Below are positions 49,813-57,666 of a stretch of 64,000 nucleotides of DNA, piece after piece. The DNA is from Streptomyces sp. NBC_01351 (GTDB taxonomy: Bacteria; Actinomycetota; Actinomycetes; Streptomycetales; Streptomycetaceae), in assembly GCF_036237315.1 (NCBI RefSeq), contig NZ_CP108356.1, positions 6,391,501 to 6,455,500 on the forward strand, read 5' to 3'. Within the stretch, counting starts at the first letter, position 1. Each line of letters begins with the position of its first letter. A program made the translations under genes and the position numbers. The notes below the pieces were generated by a model. The model was not told the origin of the DNA. It was given only the letters and a program-made list of their open reading frames with translations, and did no database searches.

Positions 49813-52493
49813 AGAGGATATCGGCCCCGACTGACAGCCGTGGCCGCGATGTCAGCTCGGCCCAGCTCCGCCATCAGGTCCCCGGCCGTCACCGAGGTGA
49901 GGGCGGCGGGGACTTCGACGGGCCCAGGGAAGAGCCGGTACGCCGTCCCCGAAGCCCCCGCCAGGGCCGGGCTCCCGTGCACCAGGGCCAGGAACACCCG
50001 CTTCCCCGCAGCCAGTTCGGCGGCCTCCGCATCGGCGTTCGCCGGCTCGCGGAGCTCCTGCGGCGGCTCCAGGGTCGAGACCCGTGCGGCGAACGCGGCC
50101 ACCGGCTCGCCGTCCCCGGCCCGGTACAGCCACAGCTCGTCGGGGAGCACCGGATGCACGGCCCGGCGTACGACGGCCACCTCGCGGGAGCGGGCGGCGG
50201 CCCGCCACACGGCCAGGTCCCACAGGCTCGTACGGGCGCCGGAGCCGAAGTGCTCCCAGACGTCGCGGGCCACGGACGCCAGCCGCTCCCCGTGCGAGGC
50301 CACGCTCTGGAAGCCGCCCGACGGCGGCAGGTGGACGTCCGCCCACAGCGCCCGGCGGGCGGCCAGGTCCACCACCATGGGCAGGCACACCTGCGACTGC
50401 CCGGCGAGGTCGAAGCGCTGACGGACGGTGCGCGGGTCGTACGAGGAGCCGCGCGTGGCGTCCGCGGGCAGGGCCATGAAGCCCGCGAAGGCGTCCGGGA
50501 GCTCCTCGAAGGGCACGTTGTTGAAGCTGAAGACCAGCGGGACCGCGTACACGTCGCCGTTCCGCGCCAGCGCGGCCAGGTCCAGGTCCACGTACTCGGT
50601 GGCGCCGTCCGGGGCGGGAGCCGAGGTGAGGTCGCCCGAGTGGGTGGCGGCCCCGCGCGGCCCGTGCCGCAGGCTCGTGTAGTCGCACAGACCGGTGAAC
50701 TTCCAGTCGGCGTCGAAGAAGGCGACGGACAGGTCGAGGTCGGTGATCCGGTCCGCGGGCTCCGTCCAGTGCAGGAAAAGCCGCAGCACCTCGCCCTCGG
50801 GCAGGCTCTGCGTACTGCCCCGCGGTACGGCCACCAGCGCCTTGGCCGCGGTGCGCTCGCCGAAGGGCACGGTCAGGTCGGCCAGCCCGGAGTCGAGGAC
50901 GGACAGGTCGTACGGCTCGTCCCCGGCGGCGCCGAACCGCCGCAGCACCTCCTCCTCCAGCCGGGACACCGCCGCCGCGAGGAGCGGCGCGGGCAGCGGG
51001 GCCCGCTCCTCCCACGCCACCTGGGCACGGGCGACCTGGCCGCGCGGGAAGAACACCCGGCGCCCGCCCCTGCGGTCCCCTGCCCGGGGCCGCAGCGCGC
51101 CGAACGCGGACAGCAGCGGACCCGCGCCGGCGGCGGGCAGCCCGCGCGCGAGCGCCTCCTCCAGCTCGGGGACGAGCTCCTCGCCCGGATGCAGGCGCAG
51201 CAGGTGGTCGAGGCGGCGTACGAGTTCCCCCGGGCGCTGCCCGGCCAGTGCGGCGGCCGCGCCCGCGTCCCCCAGGGCCAGGGCCTCCTCGATCCGGCCC
51301 GCCCAGGTGGCGGGGCGGATCCGGTCCCCGTCCACGCGGACGGCCTCCGGGTGCGCGGCGGCCGTCTCCAGCAGCGCCACACCGAAGGGGCCGGCGGTGG
51401 ACACGGTCGTGCCCCGCAGCACGGCGAAGGCGAGCGCGGCCCGCGGATGCCGGGCGTGCCGCTCGAAGGGGTGCAGGCGCTCGGCGGCCCGCTTCCAGGC
51501 GACGGGGTGCCGCAGCAGGTCCTCGACCAGGTACTCCGGGTTCAACGCGTCGAGCACCGCGAGGAGTTCCCGGCGCAGCGGCCGGCCGATCCCCGCGAAC
51601 CGGGGCAGCGGCAGCAGGCCCGGGTCCCCGCCGGAGAACACGGCGAGCAGCCGCAGCACGTCGGTGGCGGTGGTGAGCCGGGCGGCGAGCAGCGCCCGCG
51701 CCGCGTCCTCGGTCCGCCAGTCGGCCAGCAGCTTGCCGAGGACCAGTGCCTTGGTCTCCCGTACGGGGATCTCCTCGGGGAGCCACCCGAGGTCCGCCGG
51801 GGCGTGGGAGAGCAGGAGGGCGAGGTCGTCGCGGTCCTCGGGGGACAGCGGGGTCTGCCGGGCGAGCAGCGAGGCGATCACCCGGGCGCAGTCCTGCGGC
51901 CGGTCGGTGCCGAGCCGCAGCAGCCGCAGCGGAGCCGTCGGCAGCCCCTTGCCCTTGCGGGCGGCCCGGGCGGCGCGGTCGGCACCTTCGTCGAGGTCCG
52001 GGCGCAGGAAGGGATCGGCGGGGTCGACGCGCCGGTGGCAGACCGGGCAGCCGGTGTAGTCGGCGCCGTCCCAGCAGGCGCGGCACACGAGGTGCGCGCA
52101 GGGCGCGACGGGGTGCACCGTGGTGCTCTCGGCGCACAGCACGCAGGGCTGCTCGGGCTCCTGGAGCAGCAGGGCGAAGATCCGGCTGACGTACCAGCGC
52201 TCGGTGTCGTGCGGGATGGAGAAGGGGAAGCGGCGGAAGAGCGGTTTGTGCACCCGGTCGGCGCCCATCAGCGCGTCCACCAGGGCGAACAGCCGCAGCC
52301 GCTCCTCGGCGAGGTCGGTCGGCGCGAGCGCCGAGAGGGCCGCGTGCAGCTCCGGGCTCAGTGCGTGACCGCGCTCCAGGAGCTCGCCCTCCAGGGGCCG
52401 CACACCTTCGCGGCCGGGCGAAGAGGCGGCCGGCGGCTGGTCGACGTAGACGGTCCGCAGCCGGCGCAGCAGGACGGACTCGATGGCAGACAC
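49809..52493 (-). CDS. RING-finger/TerD-like multidomain protein (MXAN_6230/SCO0854 type)
   Basis: An 894-residue cytosolic protein. After a helical N-terminus it has a C3HC4 RING-type zinc finger: C117-x2-C120, C132-x-H134-x2-C137-x2-C140, C149-x2-C152. A long helical middle (160-560) with repeated L-R-x-L/A patterns follows. Residues about 590-700 look like a TerD domain: 'LDLSVAFFDADWKFTGLCDY', 'THSGDLTSAPAP', 'EYVDLDLAAL', 'VPLVFSFNNVPFEELPDAFA'. The C-terminus is conserved in the family but undefined. GTG start with GGAGGG. It is coupled to the exonuclease-BRCT gene, suggesting a shared DNA- or stress-related role. Whether the RING has ligase activity is unknown. Confidence 0.83.
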   Translation of the reverse strand: MSAIESVLLRRLRTVYVDQPPAASSPGREGVRPLEGELLERGHALSPELHAALSALAPTDLAEERLRLFALVDALMGADRVHKPLFRRFPFSIPHDTERWYVSRIFALLLQEPEQPCVLCAESTTVHPVAPCAHLVCRACWDGADYTGCPVCHRRVDPADPFLRPDLDEGADRAARAARKGKGLPTAPLRLLRLGTDRPQDCARVIASLLARQTPLSPEDRDDLALLLSHAPADLGWLPEEIPVRETKALVLGKLLADWRTEDAARALLAARLTTATDVLRLLAVFSGGDPGLLPLPRFAGIGRPLRRELLAVLDALNPEYLVEDLLRHPVAWKRAAERLHPFERHARHPRAALAFAVLRGTTVSTAGPFGVALLETAAAHPEAVRVDGDRIRPATWAGRIEEALALGDAGAAAALAGQRPGELVRRLDHLLRLHPGEELVPELEEALARGLPAAGAGPLLSAFGALRPRAGDRRGGRRVFFPRGQVARAQVAWEERAPLPAPLLAAAVSRLEEEVLRRFGAAGDEPYDLSVLDSGLADLTVPFGERTAAKALVAVPRGSTQSLPEGEVLRLFLHWTEPADRITDLDLSVAFFDADWKFTGLCDYTSLRHGPRGAATHSGDLTSAPAPDGATEYVDLDLAALARNGDVYAVPLVFSFNNVPFEELPDAFAGFMALPADATRGSSYDPRTVRQRFDLAGQSQVCLPMVVDLAARRALWADVHLPPSGGFQSVASHGERLASVARDVWEHFGSGARTSLWDLAVWRAAARSREVAVVRRAVHPVLPDELWLYRAGDGEPVAAFAARVSTLEPPQELREPANADAEAAELAAGKRVFLALVHGSPALAGASGTAYRLFPGPVEVPAALTSVTAGDLMAELGRADIAATAVSRGRYPL

Positions 52494-52640
52494 GGCTGTG
52501 GTTTCCCTCCGGATACGGCGAAGCGGGGGCGGAGAGTGGGCGCGCGGGTTCTTTTCATGAAGGAGTGAGAAGGATGCACGCCGGGGAGCCGCCCCCGCAC
52601 GGCCGATCCCATCACGGGCCCGAGCGCCGGGGCAAACCGA

Positions 52641-53273
52641 TTAGACGGCCTGGCCGCGCGGCTTGAGCAGGGTGGCCGTCAGGGCCTGCACGGACAGCAG
52701 GAACAGTCGTTCCGGGTCCGCCGGGCGGGCCAGGGCTCGGGCGAGGGCCGGGTCGTGCGGGGCCGCGGCCGGGTCCCAGAGGTCGCTCTCGGCGGGGGAC
52801 TGGGCGGGGGAGCGTTCGCGATTGCGCTCGACGAGCAGGAAGCCGACGATCTGGAACTGGATCGCGCGCACCACGTCGGCCGCCCGCGCCCCGCGCAGCC
52901 CGGCGACGTGCACCTCGTGGACGAGGGCCTGCTGGGCGGGCAGGAACATCCGCTCGGTGAGGCCGCGTTCGTGGACCATCGCGATCAGGTGCGGGCGTTC
53001 GCGCAGCTCGCGGCGCAGGGTCCGGGCCACCGACAGGATCCGTTCGGCCGGGTTGCGGCCTGCGGGCCTGATCGCGCCCATCTCCTCCACGGTCCGCTCC
53101 ACGAGGGCGTCCAGCAGCTGCTCGCGGTTGCCGACGTGCCAGTAGATGGAGGTCACCGCGGTGCCCAGTTCGGCGGCGAGCTTGCGCATGGTGAGGGCGG
53201 CCGGGCCGTGCTGCTTGACCAGGGACGTGGCGGCGTCCAGTACCTCGTCACGGGTCAGCGTGCTTCTGGCCAT
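52641..53273 (-). CDS. TetR-family transcriptional regulator
   Basis: 210 residues. The N-terminal HTH is 'RDEVLDAATSLVKQHGPAAL' and 'TMRKLAAELGTAVTSIYWHV' with the recognition helix ending 'GNREQLLDALV'. The ligand domain is helical and ends 'QALTATLLKPRGQAV'. It is divergent from the ADC-SDR-amidohydrolase operon with 140 bp between and two inverted repeats there. It probably represses that operon until a pathway intermediate binds. Confidence 0.92.
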   Translation of the reverse strand: MARSTLTRDEVLDAATSLVKQHGPAALTMRKLAAELGTAVTSIYWHVGNREQLLDALVERTVEEMGAIRPAGRNPAERILSVARTLRRELRERPHLIAMVHERGLTERMFLPAQQALVHEVHVAGLRGARAADVVRAIQFQIVGFLLVERNRERSPAQSPAESDLWDPAAAPHDPALARALARPADPERLFLLSVQALTATLLKPRGQAV

Positions 53274-53318
53274 GGATCCGGCCCACCCATCTGTCGATCC
53301 GTCAGTTCTGGTGCGTGC

Positions 53319-53334
53319 AAGGGTCTTTACCCTT
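53319..53334. promoter_or_regulatory. Inverted repeat in the TetR/ADC intergenic region
   Basis: AAGGGT-CTTT-ACCCTT, a perfect 6-bp inverted repeat nearer the TetR gene. It may be an operator half or a small hairpin. Confidence 0.4.
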
Positions 53335-53346
53335 CATCGGTCGCGG

Positions 53347-53361
53347 TGTAACTGTGTTACA
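53347..53361. promoter_or_regulatory. Candidate TetR operator
   Basis: TGTAAC-TGT-GTTACA is a perfect 6-bp inverted repeat, AT-rich for this genome, 52 bp before the ADC-like start in the shared divergent region. Position and symmetry fit a TetR dimer site. Confidence 0.6.
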
Positions 53362-53413
53362 GAACCGCCCCCAGCTGCCGCTGGGAGGGGCCCCGGAGAG
53401 GGTGGTGCGAAAG

Positions 53414-54223
53414 ATGGCACGCGTACGGTACGGAGCGCGAACCGAGGCCGAGATCGCGGCGTCGCGCGAGAAGAGTTCCAAGCTCCCCGACATCTGGTCC
53501 ACCGGCGTGGTGGCCGTCTGGGAGACCGACCCGGACGTGGTGGCGGCAGTCCTCCCGCCGCCACTCAAGCCCGCCGAGCGGCCCCTCGTACGGGCCAACA
53601 TCAGCAAGGTCGACCTGCCCGGCTACCCGCTCGGCGCCGGCTCGGTGGCCGTCGCCGCCCGGCACGGAGGGGTCGAGGGCTGGTACCCGCTGGTCATGCC
53701 CATGAGCATGGAGCGGGCCCTGATCGGCGGCCGCGAGGTGTTCGGCGAGCCGAAGAAGCTCGGCGAGATCACCGTCGAACGCGAAGGCCTCGTCGTACGG
53801 GCCTCCCTCGCCCGGCACGGGATCGCCTTCGTGGAGGTGCGCGGGGCCGTGGACCGGGAGCTGCCGCTGCCCGAGCCCACCCAGAAGGTCGACTTCTACT
53901 TCAAGTTCCTCCCCGCGGTGGACGGTTCGGGTTTCGACGCCGACCCGGTGCTCGTGCACTGCACGCGCAACGAGAAGGTCCGCAAGCTGGAGCACATCAC
54001 CGGTGACGTGGTGCTCCGCGAGTCCATGTTCGACCCCATCGCGGACCTCCCGGTGCGCCGCCTCGTCGAGATCACCATCGGCGAGAAGACCACCGACCAG
54101 CGGGGCAAGGTCGTCGAACGGGTCAGCGCCCAGGCCCTCCTCCCGTACATCCACCAGCGTTACGACGACCCCATGCAGATCCTGGACGCACCCCCGTCGG
54201 GAAGTACGAAAGGCAGCGTCTGA
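53414..54223 (+). CDS. Acetoacetate decarboxylase-family protein
   Basis: 269 residues of the ADC fold. The Schiff-base region reads 'GREVFGEPKKLGEITVEREG', with lysines at about residues 114-115 in the E-P-K-K context of genuine ADC (K115 in the clostridial enzyme). Other blocks are 'LVRANISKVDLPGYPLGAGS' and 'VEGWYPLVMPMSMERALIGG'. ADC-family proteins decarboxylate beta-keto acids or perform related aldol/dehydration chemistry. It is the first gene of a four-gene operon with an SDR and two amidohydrolases. The ATG at 53414 is used. Confidence 0.86.
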   Translation: MARVRYGARTEAEIAASREKSSKLPDIWSTGVVAVWETDPDVVAAVLPPPLKPAERPLVRANISKVDLPGYPLGAGSVAVAARHGGVEGWYPLVMPMSMERALIGGREVFGEPKKLGEITVEREGLVVRASLARHGIAFVEVRGAVDRELPLPEPTQKVDFYFKFLPAVDGSGFDADPVLVHCTRNEKVRKLEHITGDVVLRESMFDPIADLPVRRLVEITIGEKTTDQRGKVVERVSAQALLPYIHQRYDDPMQILDAPPSGSTKGSV

Positions 54224-54224
54224 C

Positions 54225-55109
54225 ATGCGACTCGAACCAGGACAGGTGGCCGTCGTCACCGGAGCCGCCAGTGGCATCGGCCTCGCGATGGCCCGCCGCT
54301 TCGCCGCCGAGGGACTGAAGGTCGTCCTCGCCGACGTGGAGGAGGGCGCCCTGAACAAGGCCGCCGGGGAACTCGCCGCCGACGGCGCCGAAGTCCTCGC
54401 GCGGACCGTGGACGTCAGCGACCGCGACTCGGTGATCGCGCTGGCCGACGCCGCCTACGAGACCTTCGGCGCCGTGCACGTGCTCTGCAACAACGCGGGC
54501 GTCGGCTCCGGCGCCGAAGGCCGGATGTGGCAGCACGAGCCCAACGACTGGAAATGGGCCTTCTCCGTCAACGTGTGGGGCGTCTTCCACGGCATCCAGG
54601 CCTTCGTCCCCCGCATGATCGAGGGCGGCGCCCCCGGCCACGTCGTCAACACCTCCTCCGGCGACGGCGGCATCGCCCCGCTGCCCACCGCCTCCGTGTA
54701 CGCGGTCACGAAGGCGGCCGTGGTGACGATGACCGAGTCCCTCTACGCCCACCTCAAGGCGGAGGGCGCGGCCATCGGAGCCTCCGTCCTCTTCCCGGGA
54801 CCGCACATGCTGCGCACCGGGCTGTGGGAGTCGCACCGCAACCGGCCCGAGCGGTACGCGAAGGAGCGGCCGCGCAAGTCCCCGTACCGCAGCCTCGACC
54901 AGTACGAGGCAGCCATGAAGCAAGCCGGCCACGAGGTGAACTTCACCCCCGTCGAGGAGGTCGCCGAGCACGTCGTCGACGGCATCCGCGCCGACCGCTT
55001 CTGGATGCTCCCGGCCAGCGAGCACAGCGACCGGCAGATCCGCGCCCGGTCGCAGTCGATGCTCGACCGCGCCAACCCCGCCTACCTGGAAAGCTTCATC
55101 CTCGACTGA
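54225..55109 (+). CDS. SDR-family oxidoreductase of the ADC operon
   Basis: 294 residues with classical SDR motifs: 'VAVVTGAASGIGLAMARRFA' (TGxxxGIG), 'VDVSDRDSV', 'LCNNAGVGSG' (NNAG) and 'SGDGGIAPLPTASVYAVTKA' with catalytic Y-x-x-x-K and an upstream S. The C-terminal lid 'LWESHRNRPERYAKERPRKS' is longer than in minimal SDRs and may hold the substrate. The ATG follows the ADC stop directly. It is probably NAD(P)-dependent alcohol/ketone interconversion in the same pathway. Confidence 0.93.
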   Translation: MRLEPGQVAVVTGAASGIGLAMARRFAAEGLKVVLADVEEGALNKAAGELAADGAEVLARTVDVSDRDSVIALADAAYETFGAVHVLCNNAGVGSGAEGRMWQHEPNDWKWAFSVNVWGVFHGIQAFVPRMIEGGAPGHVVNTSSGDGGIAPLPTASVYAVTKAAVVTMTESLYAHLKAEGAAIGASVLFPGPHMLRTGLWESHRNRPERYAKERPRKSPYRSLDQYEAAMKQAGHEVNFTPVEEVAEHVVDGIRADRFWMLPASEHSDRQIRARSQSMLDRANPAYLESFILD

Positions 55110-55121
55110 GGGGCGTCAGCA

Positions 55122-56423
55122 GTGAGCGACAAGCACGAAGACCAGTACGAAGACCCGTACCTGATCATCTCCTCCGACTGCCACGCGGGCCTGCCGACCG
55201 AGCAGTACCGCCCCTACCTGGACAGCGCGTTCCACCCCCAGTTCGACGAGTTCCTCGGCGAGCGCGACGCCCGCCGAGCGGAGGCCACCCGACTGGGCGT
55301 CCGCAACGAGGCCTTCGCCGAGAAGTGGTTCCACGACCACGAGGAGGGCCTCAAGGGAGGCTGGGACACGGCGCAGCGGCTGAAGGAACTCGACGGCGAC
55401 GGCGTCGCCGGCGAGGTCGTCTTCCCCGACGCGGACGCCGTCGACAGCCAGACCGCGGCCCCCTTCGGAGTGGGCCTCGGCCTCTCCGGGGACCAGGACC
55501 CCGAACTCGGCATGGCGGGCGCACAGGCGCACAACCGCTGGCTGGCGGAGTTCGTCTCGCAGAACCCCGAGCGCCACTGCGGGGTCGCCCTCCTCCCCAT
55601 CACCGGCGAGCCGTCGAAGGTCGTCGCCGAGATATACCGCGCCAAGGAATCCGGGCTGGGCGCGCTGATGATCCCGGCGATGTGGGTGGACAAGGCGCCC
55701 TACCACGACCGCCGTTACGACCCCGTGTGGGCGGCGGCGGCCGAGACGCAGATGCCGATCGTCACCCACTCCGGCTCCTCGCCGCGCCACGAGTACGGCG
55801 ACCACCTCGGCATCTTCGTCTCCGAGGTCACCTGGTGGCCGGCCCGCCCGCTCTGGTTCCTGCTCTGGTCCGGGGTCTTCGAGCGGCACCCGGGGCTCAA
55901 GTTCGGCGTGGCGGAATCGGGCTGCTGGTGGCTCCCGAACCAGCTGTGGTTCATGGACCGCCTCTACCTCGGCGCGCACGGCGGCAAGAAGCTCTCCCCC
56001 TTCGAGGAGCTGAAGCGCCCGCCGAGCGAGTACCTGGACCGCCAGGTCTTCATCTGCGCGACCAACACCAAGCGGCGCGAACTCGCCCAGCGCTACGAGA
56101 TCGGCGTGGACAACATCCTGTGGGGTTCGGACTTCCCGCACCCCGAGGGCACCTGGCCGGACACCCGGAACTGGCTGAAGAAGACCTTCCACGACATCCC
56201 GGTCGCCGAGACCCGCCGGATGCTGGGCCTGGCGGCCGCCGAGGTCTTCGGCTTCGACACCGGCAAACTGGCCCCGATCGCCCGCCGGATCGGCCCCACC
56301 CCGGCCGACCTGGGCCAGTCGCCCGACCAGGCGGCGGTGGAGGCCTCCTGGGCCCGCTCCCGCGAGGTGGGTCGGCACTGGCTGACGGACAACGACTTCC
56401 CGGTACTGGGGGTGGACCAGTGA
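55122..56423 (+). CDS. Amidohydrolase-2/ACMSD-superfamily metal hydrolase or decarboxylase (copy 1)
   Basis: 433 residues of the amidohydrolase_2 fold. The metal site begins 'YLIISSDCHAGLPTEQYRPY' (D-x-H variant), continues with 'MPIVTHSGSSPRHEYGDHLG' (His) and ends 'ILWGSDFPHPEGTWPDTRNW' (catalytic Asp). 'MWVDKAPYHDRRYDPVWAAA' and 'NRWLAEFVSQNPERHCGVAL' are typical of this subgroup. Enzymes of the group hydrolyse ring amides or decarboxylate aromatic or dienoic acids. The GTG at 55122 has a gaggggcg site. The end overlaps the next gene by four bases. Confidence 0.9.
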   Translation: MSDKHEDQYEDPYLIISSDCHAGLPTEQYRPYLDSAFHPQFDEFLGERDARRAEATRLGVRNEAFAEKWFHDHEEGLKGGWDTAQRLKELDGDGVAGEVVFPDADAVDSQTAAPFGVGLGLSGDQDPELGMAGAQAHNRWLAEFVSQNPERHCGVALLPITGEPSKVVAEIYRAKESGLGALMIPAMWVDKAPYHDRRYDPVWAAAAETQMPIVTHSGSSPRHEYGDHLGIFVSEVTWWPARPLWFLLWSGVFERHPGLKFGVAESGCWWLPNQLWFMDRLYLGAHGGKKLSPFEELKRPPSEYLDRQVFICATNTKRRELAQRYEIGVDNILWGSDFPHPEGTWPDTRNWLKKTFHDIPVAETRRMLGLAAAEVFGFDTGKLAPIARRIGPTPADLGQSPDQAAVEASWARSREVGRHWLTDNDFPVLGVDQ

Positions 56424-57643
56424 CGTCCGACGACCGCTACACGGTCATCTCGGCCGACTGCCACGCGGGCGCCGACCTGCTGGACTACAAGCCCTACCTG
56501 GAGAAGCGGTACCACGAGGACTTCGACGCCTGGGCCGCCACGTACGTCAATCCGTACGAGGACCTCCTTGCGGACAAGGCGGACCGCAACTGGGACTCGG
56601 CGGTCCGCCTCGCCGAACTGGAAGCCGACGGCATCGTCGCGGAAGTCCTCTTCCCGAACACCATCCCGCCGTTCTTCCCGAAGTCCTCCCTGATGGCCCA
56701 GCCCCCGACGCCCGCGGAGTTCGCGATGCGCTGGGCGGGCCTCCAGGCCCACAACCGCTGGATGGCGGACTTCTGCGCGCAGGCGCCGGGCCGCCGCGCG
56801 GGCGTGGTCCAGATCCTCCTCAACGACGTGGACGCGGCGGTCGCGGAGATCCGCCGCACCAGGAACGAGGGCCTCACCGGCGGCATCCTGCTGCCCGGCG
56901 TCCCGCCCGGCTCGGCCGTCCCCGAGCTCCACTCGGAGGCGTACGACCCGATCTGGGCGGTCTGCGACGAGCTGGACGTCCCGGTCAACCACCACGGCGG
57001 CTCGGCCTCCCCGCCGCTGGGCGACGAACCGGCCGCCCGGGCCGTCTTCATGGTCGAAACCACCTGGTTCTCGCACCGCGCCCTGTGGCACCTCATCTTC
57101 GGCGGCGCCTTCCGCCGGCACCCCGGCCTCAAGCTGGTCCTCACGGAACAGGGCTCCGGCTGGATCCCGGGCGTGATGGAGATGCTGGACTACTACCACG
57201 GCCGCCTGGTCGCGGCCTCCGGCACGGCCGAGTCCAAGTTCGGGGCGGGCCTGGCGGACGCGATGGGCAAGGGCCCGAGCGAGGTATGGCGGGACAACTG
57301 CTTCGTGGGAGCGAGCTTCATGCGCCCCCACGAGGTCCCGCTGCGGGAGCGGATCGGCCTCGACAAGATCATGTGGGGCAGCGACTACCCCCACGACGAG
57401 GGCACCACCCCCTTCTCCCGCGAAGGCCTCCGCATCGCCTACGCGGGCCTCCCGCGCGAGGAGGTCGCCGCGATGGTCGGCGGCAACGCGGCCCGCGTCT
57501 ACGGCTTCGACCTCGCCCTGCTGGACGCGGTCGCCGCCAAACACGGCCCGCTGGTCTCGGAGGTGGCCGAGCCGCTGACGGAAGTCCCGGCGGGGGCGAC
57601 CAGCCCGGCCTTCGCGCGAGGGGGGTCGGTGCGGGTCTGGTGA
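56420..57643 (+). CDS. Amidohydrolase-2/ACMSD-superfamily protein (copy 2)
   Basis: 407 residues, a paralogue of copy 1: 'YTVISADCHAGADLLDYKPY', 'VNHHGGSASPPLGDEPAARA' (His ligand with a substitution of T-H-S-G-S by N-H-H-G-G-S), 'MVETTWFSHRALWHLIFGGA', 'MWGSDYPHDEGTTPFSREGL'. GTG start overlapping the copy-1 stop. Tandem paralogues may form a heteromer or act on successive intermediates. It is the last gene of the operon and converges with the NACHT gene 23 bp away. Confidence 0.9.
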   Translation: MTSDDRYTVISADCHAGADLLDYKPYLEKRYHEDFDAWAATYVNPYEDLLADKADRNWDSAVRLAELEADGIVAEVLFPNTIPPFFPKSSLMAQPPTPAEFAMRWAGLQAHNRWMADFCAQAPGRRAGVVQILLNDVDAAVAEIRRTRNEGLTGGILLPGVPPGSAVPELHSEAYDPIWAVCDELDVPVNHHGGSASPPLGDEPAARAVFMVETTWFSHRALWHLIFGGAFRRHPGLKLVLTEQGSGWIPGVMEMLDYYHGRLVAASGTAESKFGAGLADAMGKGPSEVWRDNCFVGASFMRPHEVPLRERIGLDKIMWGSDYPHDEGTTPFSREGLRIAYAGLPREEVAAMVGGNAARVYGFDLALLDAVAAKHGPLVSEVAEPLTEVPAGATSPAFARGGSVRVW

Positions 57644-57666
57644 CGACCCGGAGCCGCCGGGGCGGC

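Noticed and set aside
53414..57643. Reading the ADC/SDR/amidohydrolase operon as a secondary-metabolite cluster
   Set aside because: No synthase, carrier protein or terpene enzyme is nearby; a catabolic operon under TetR is simpler.
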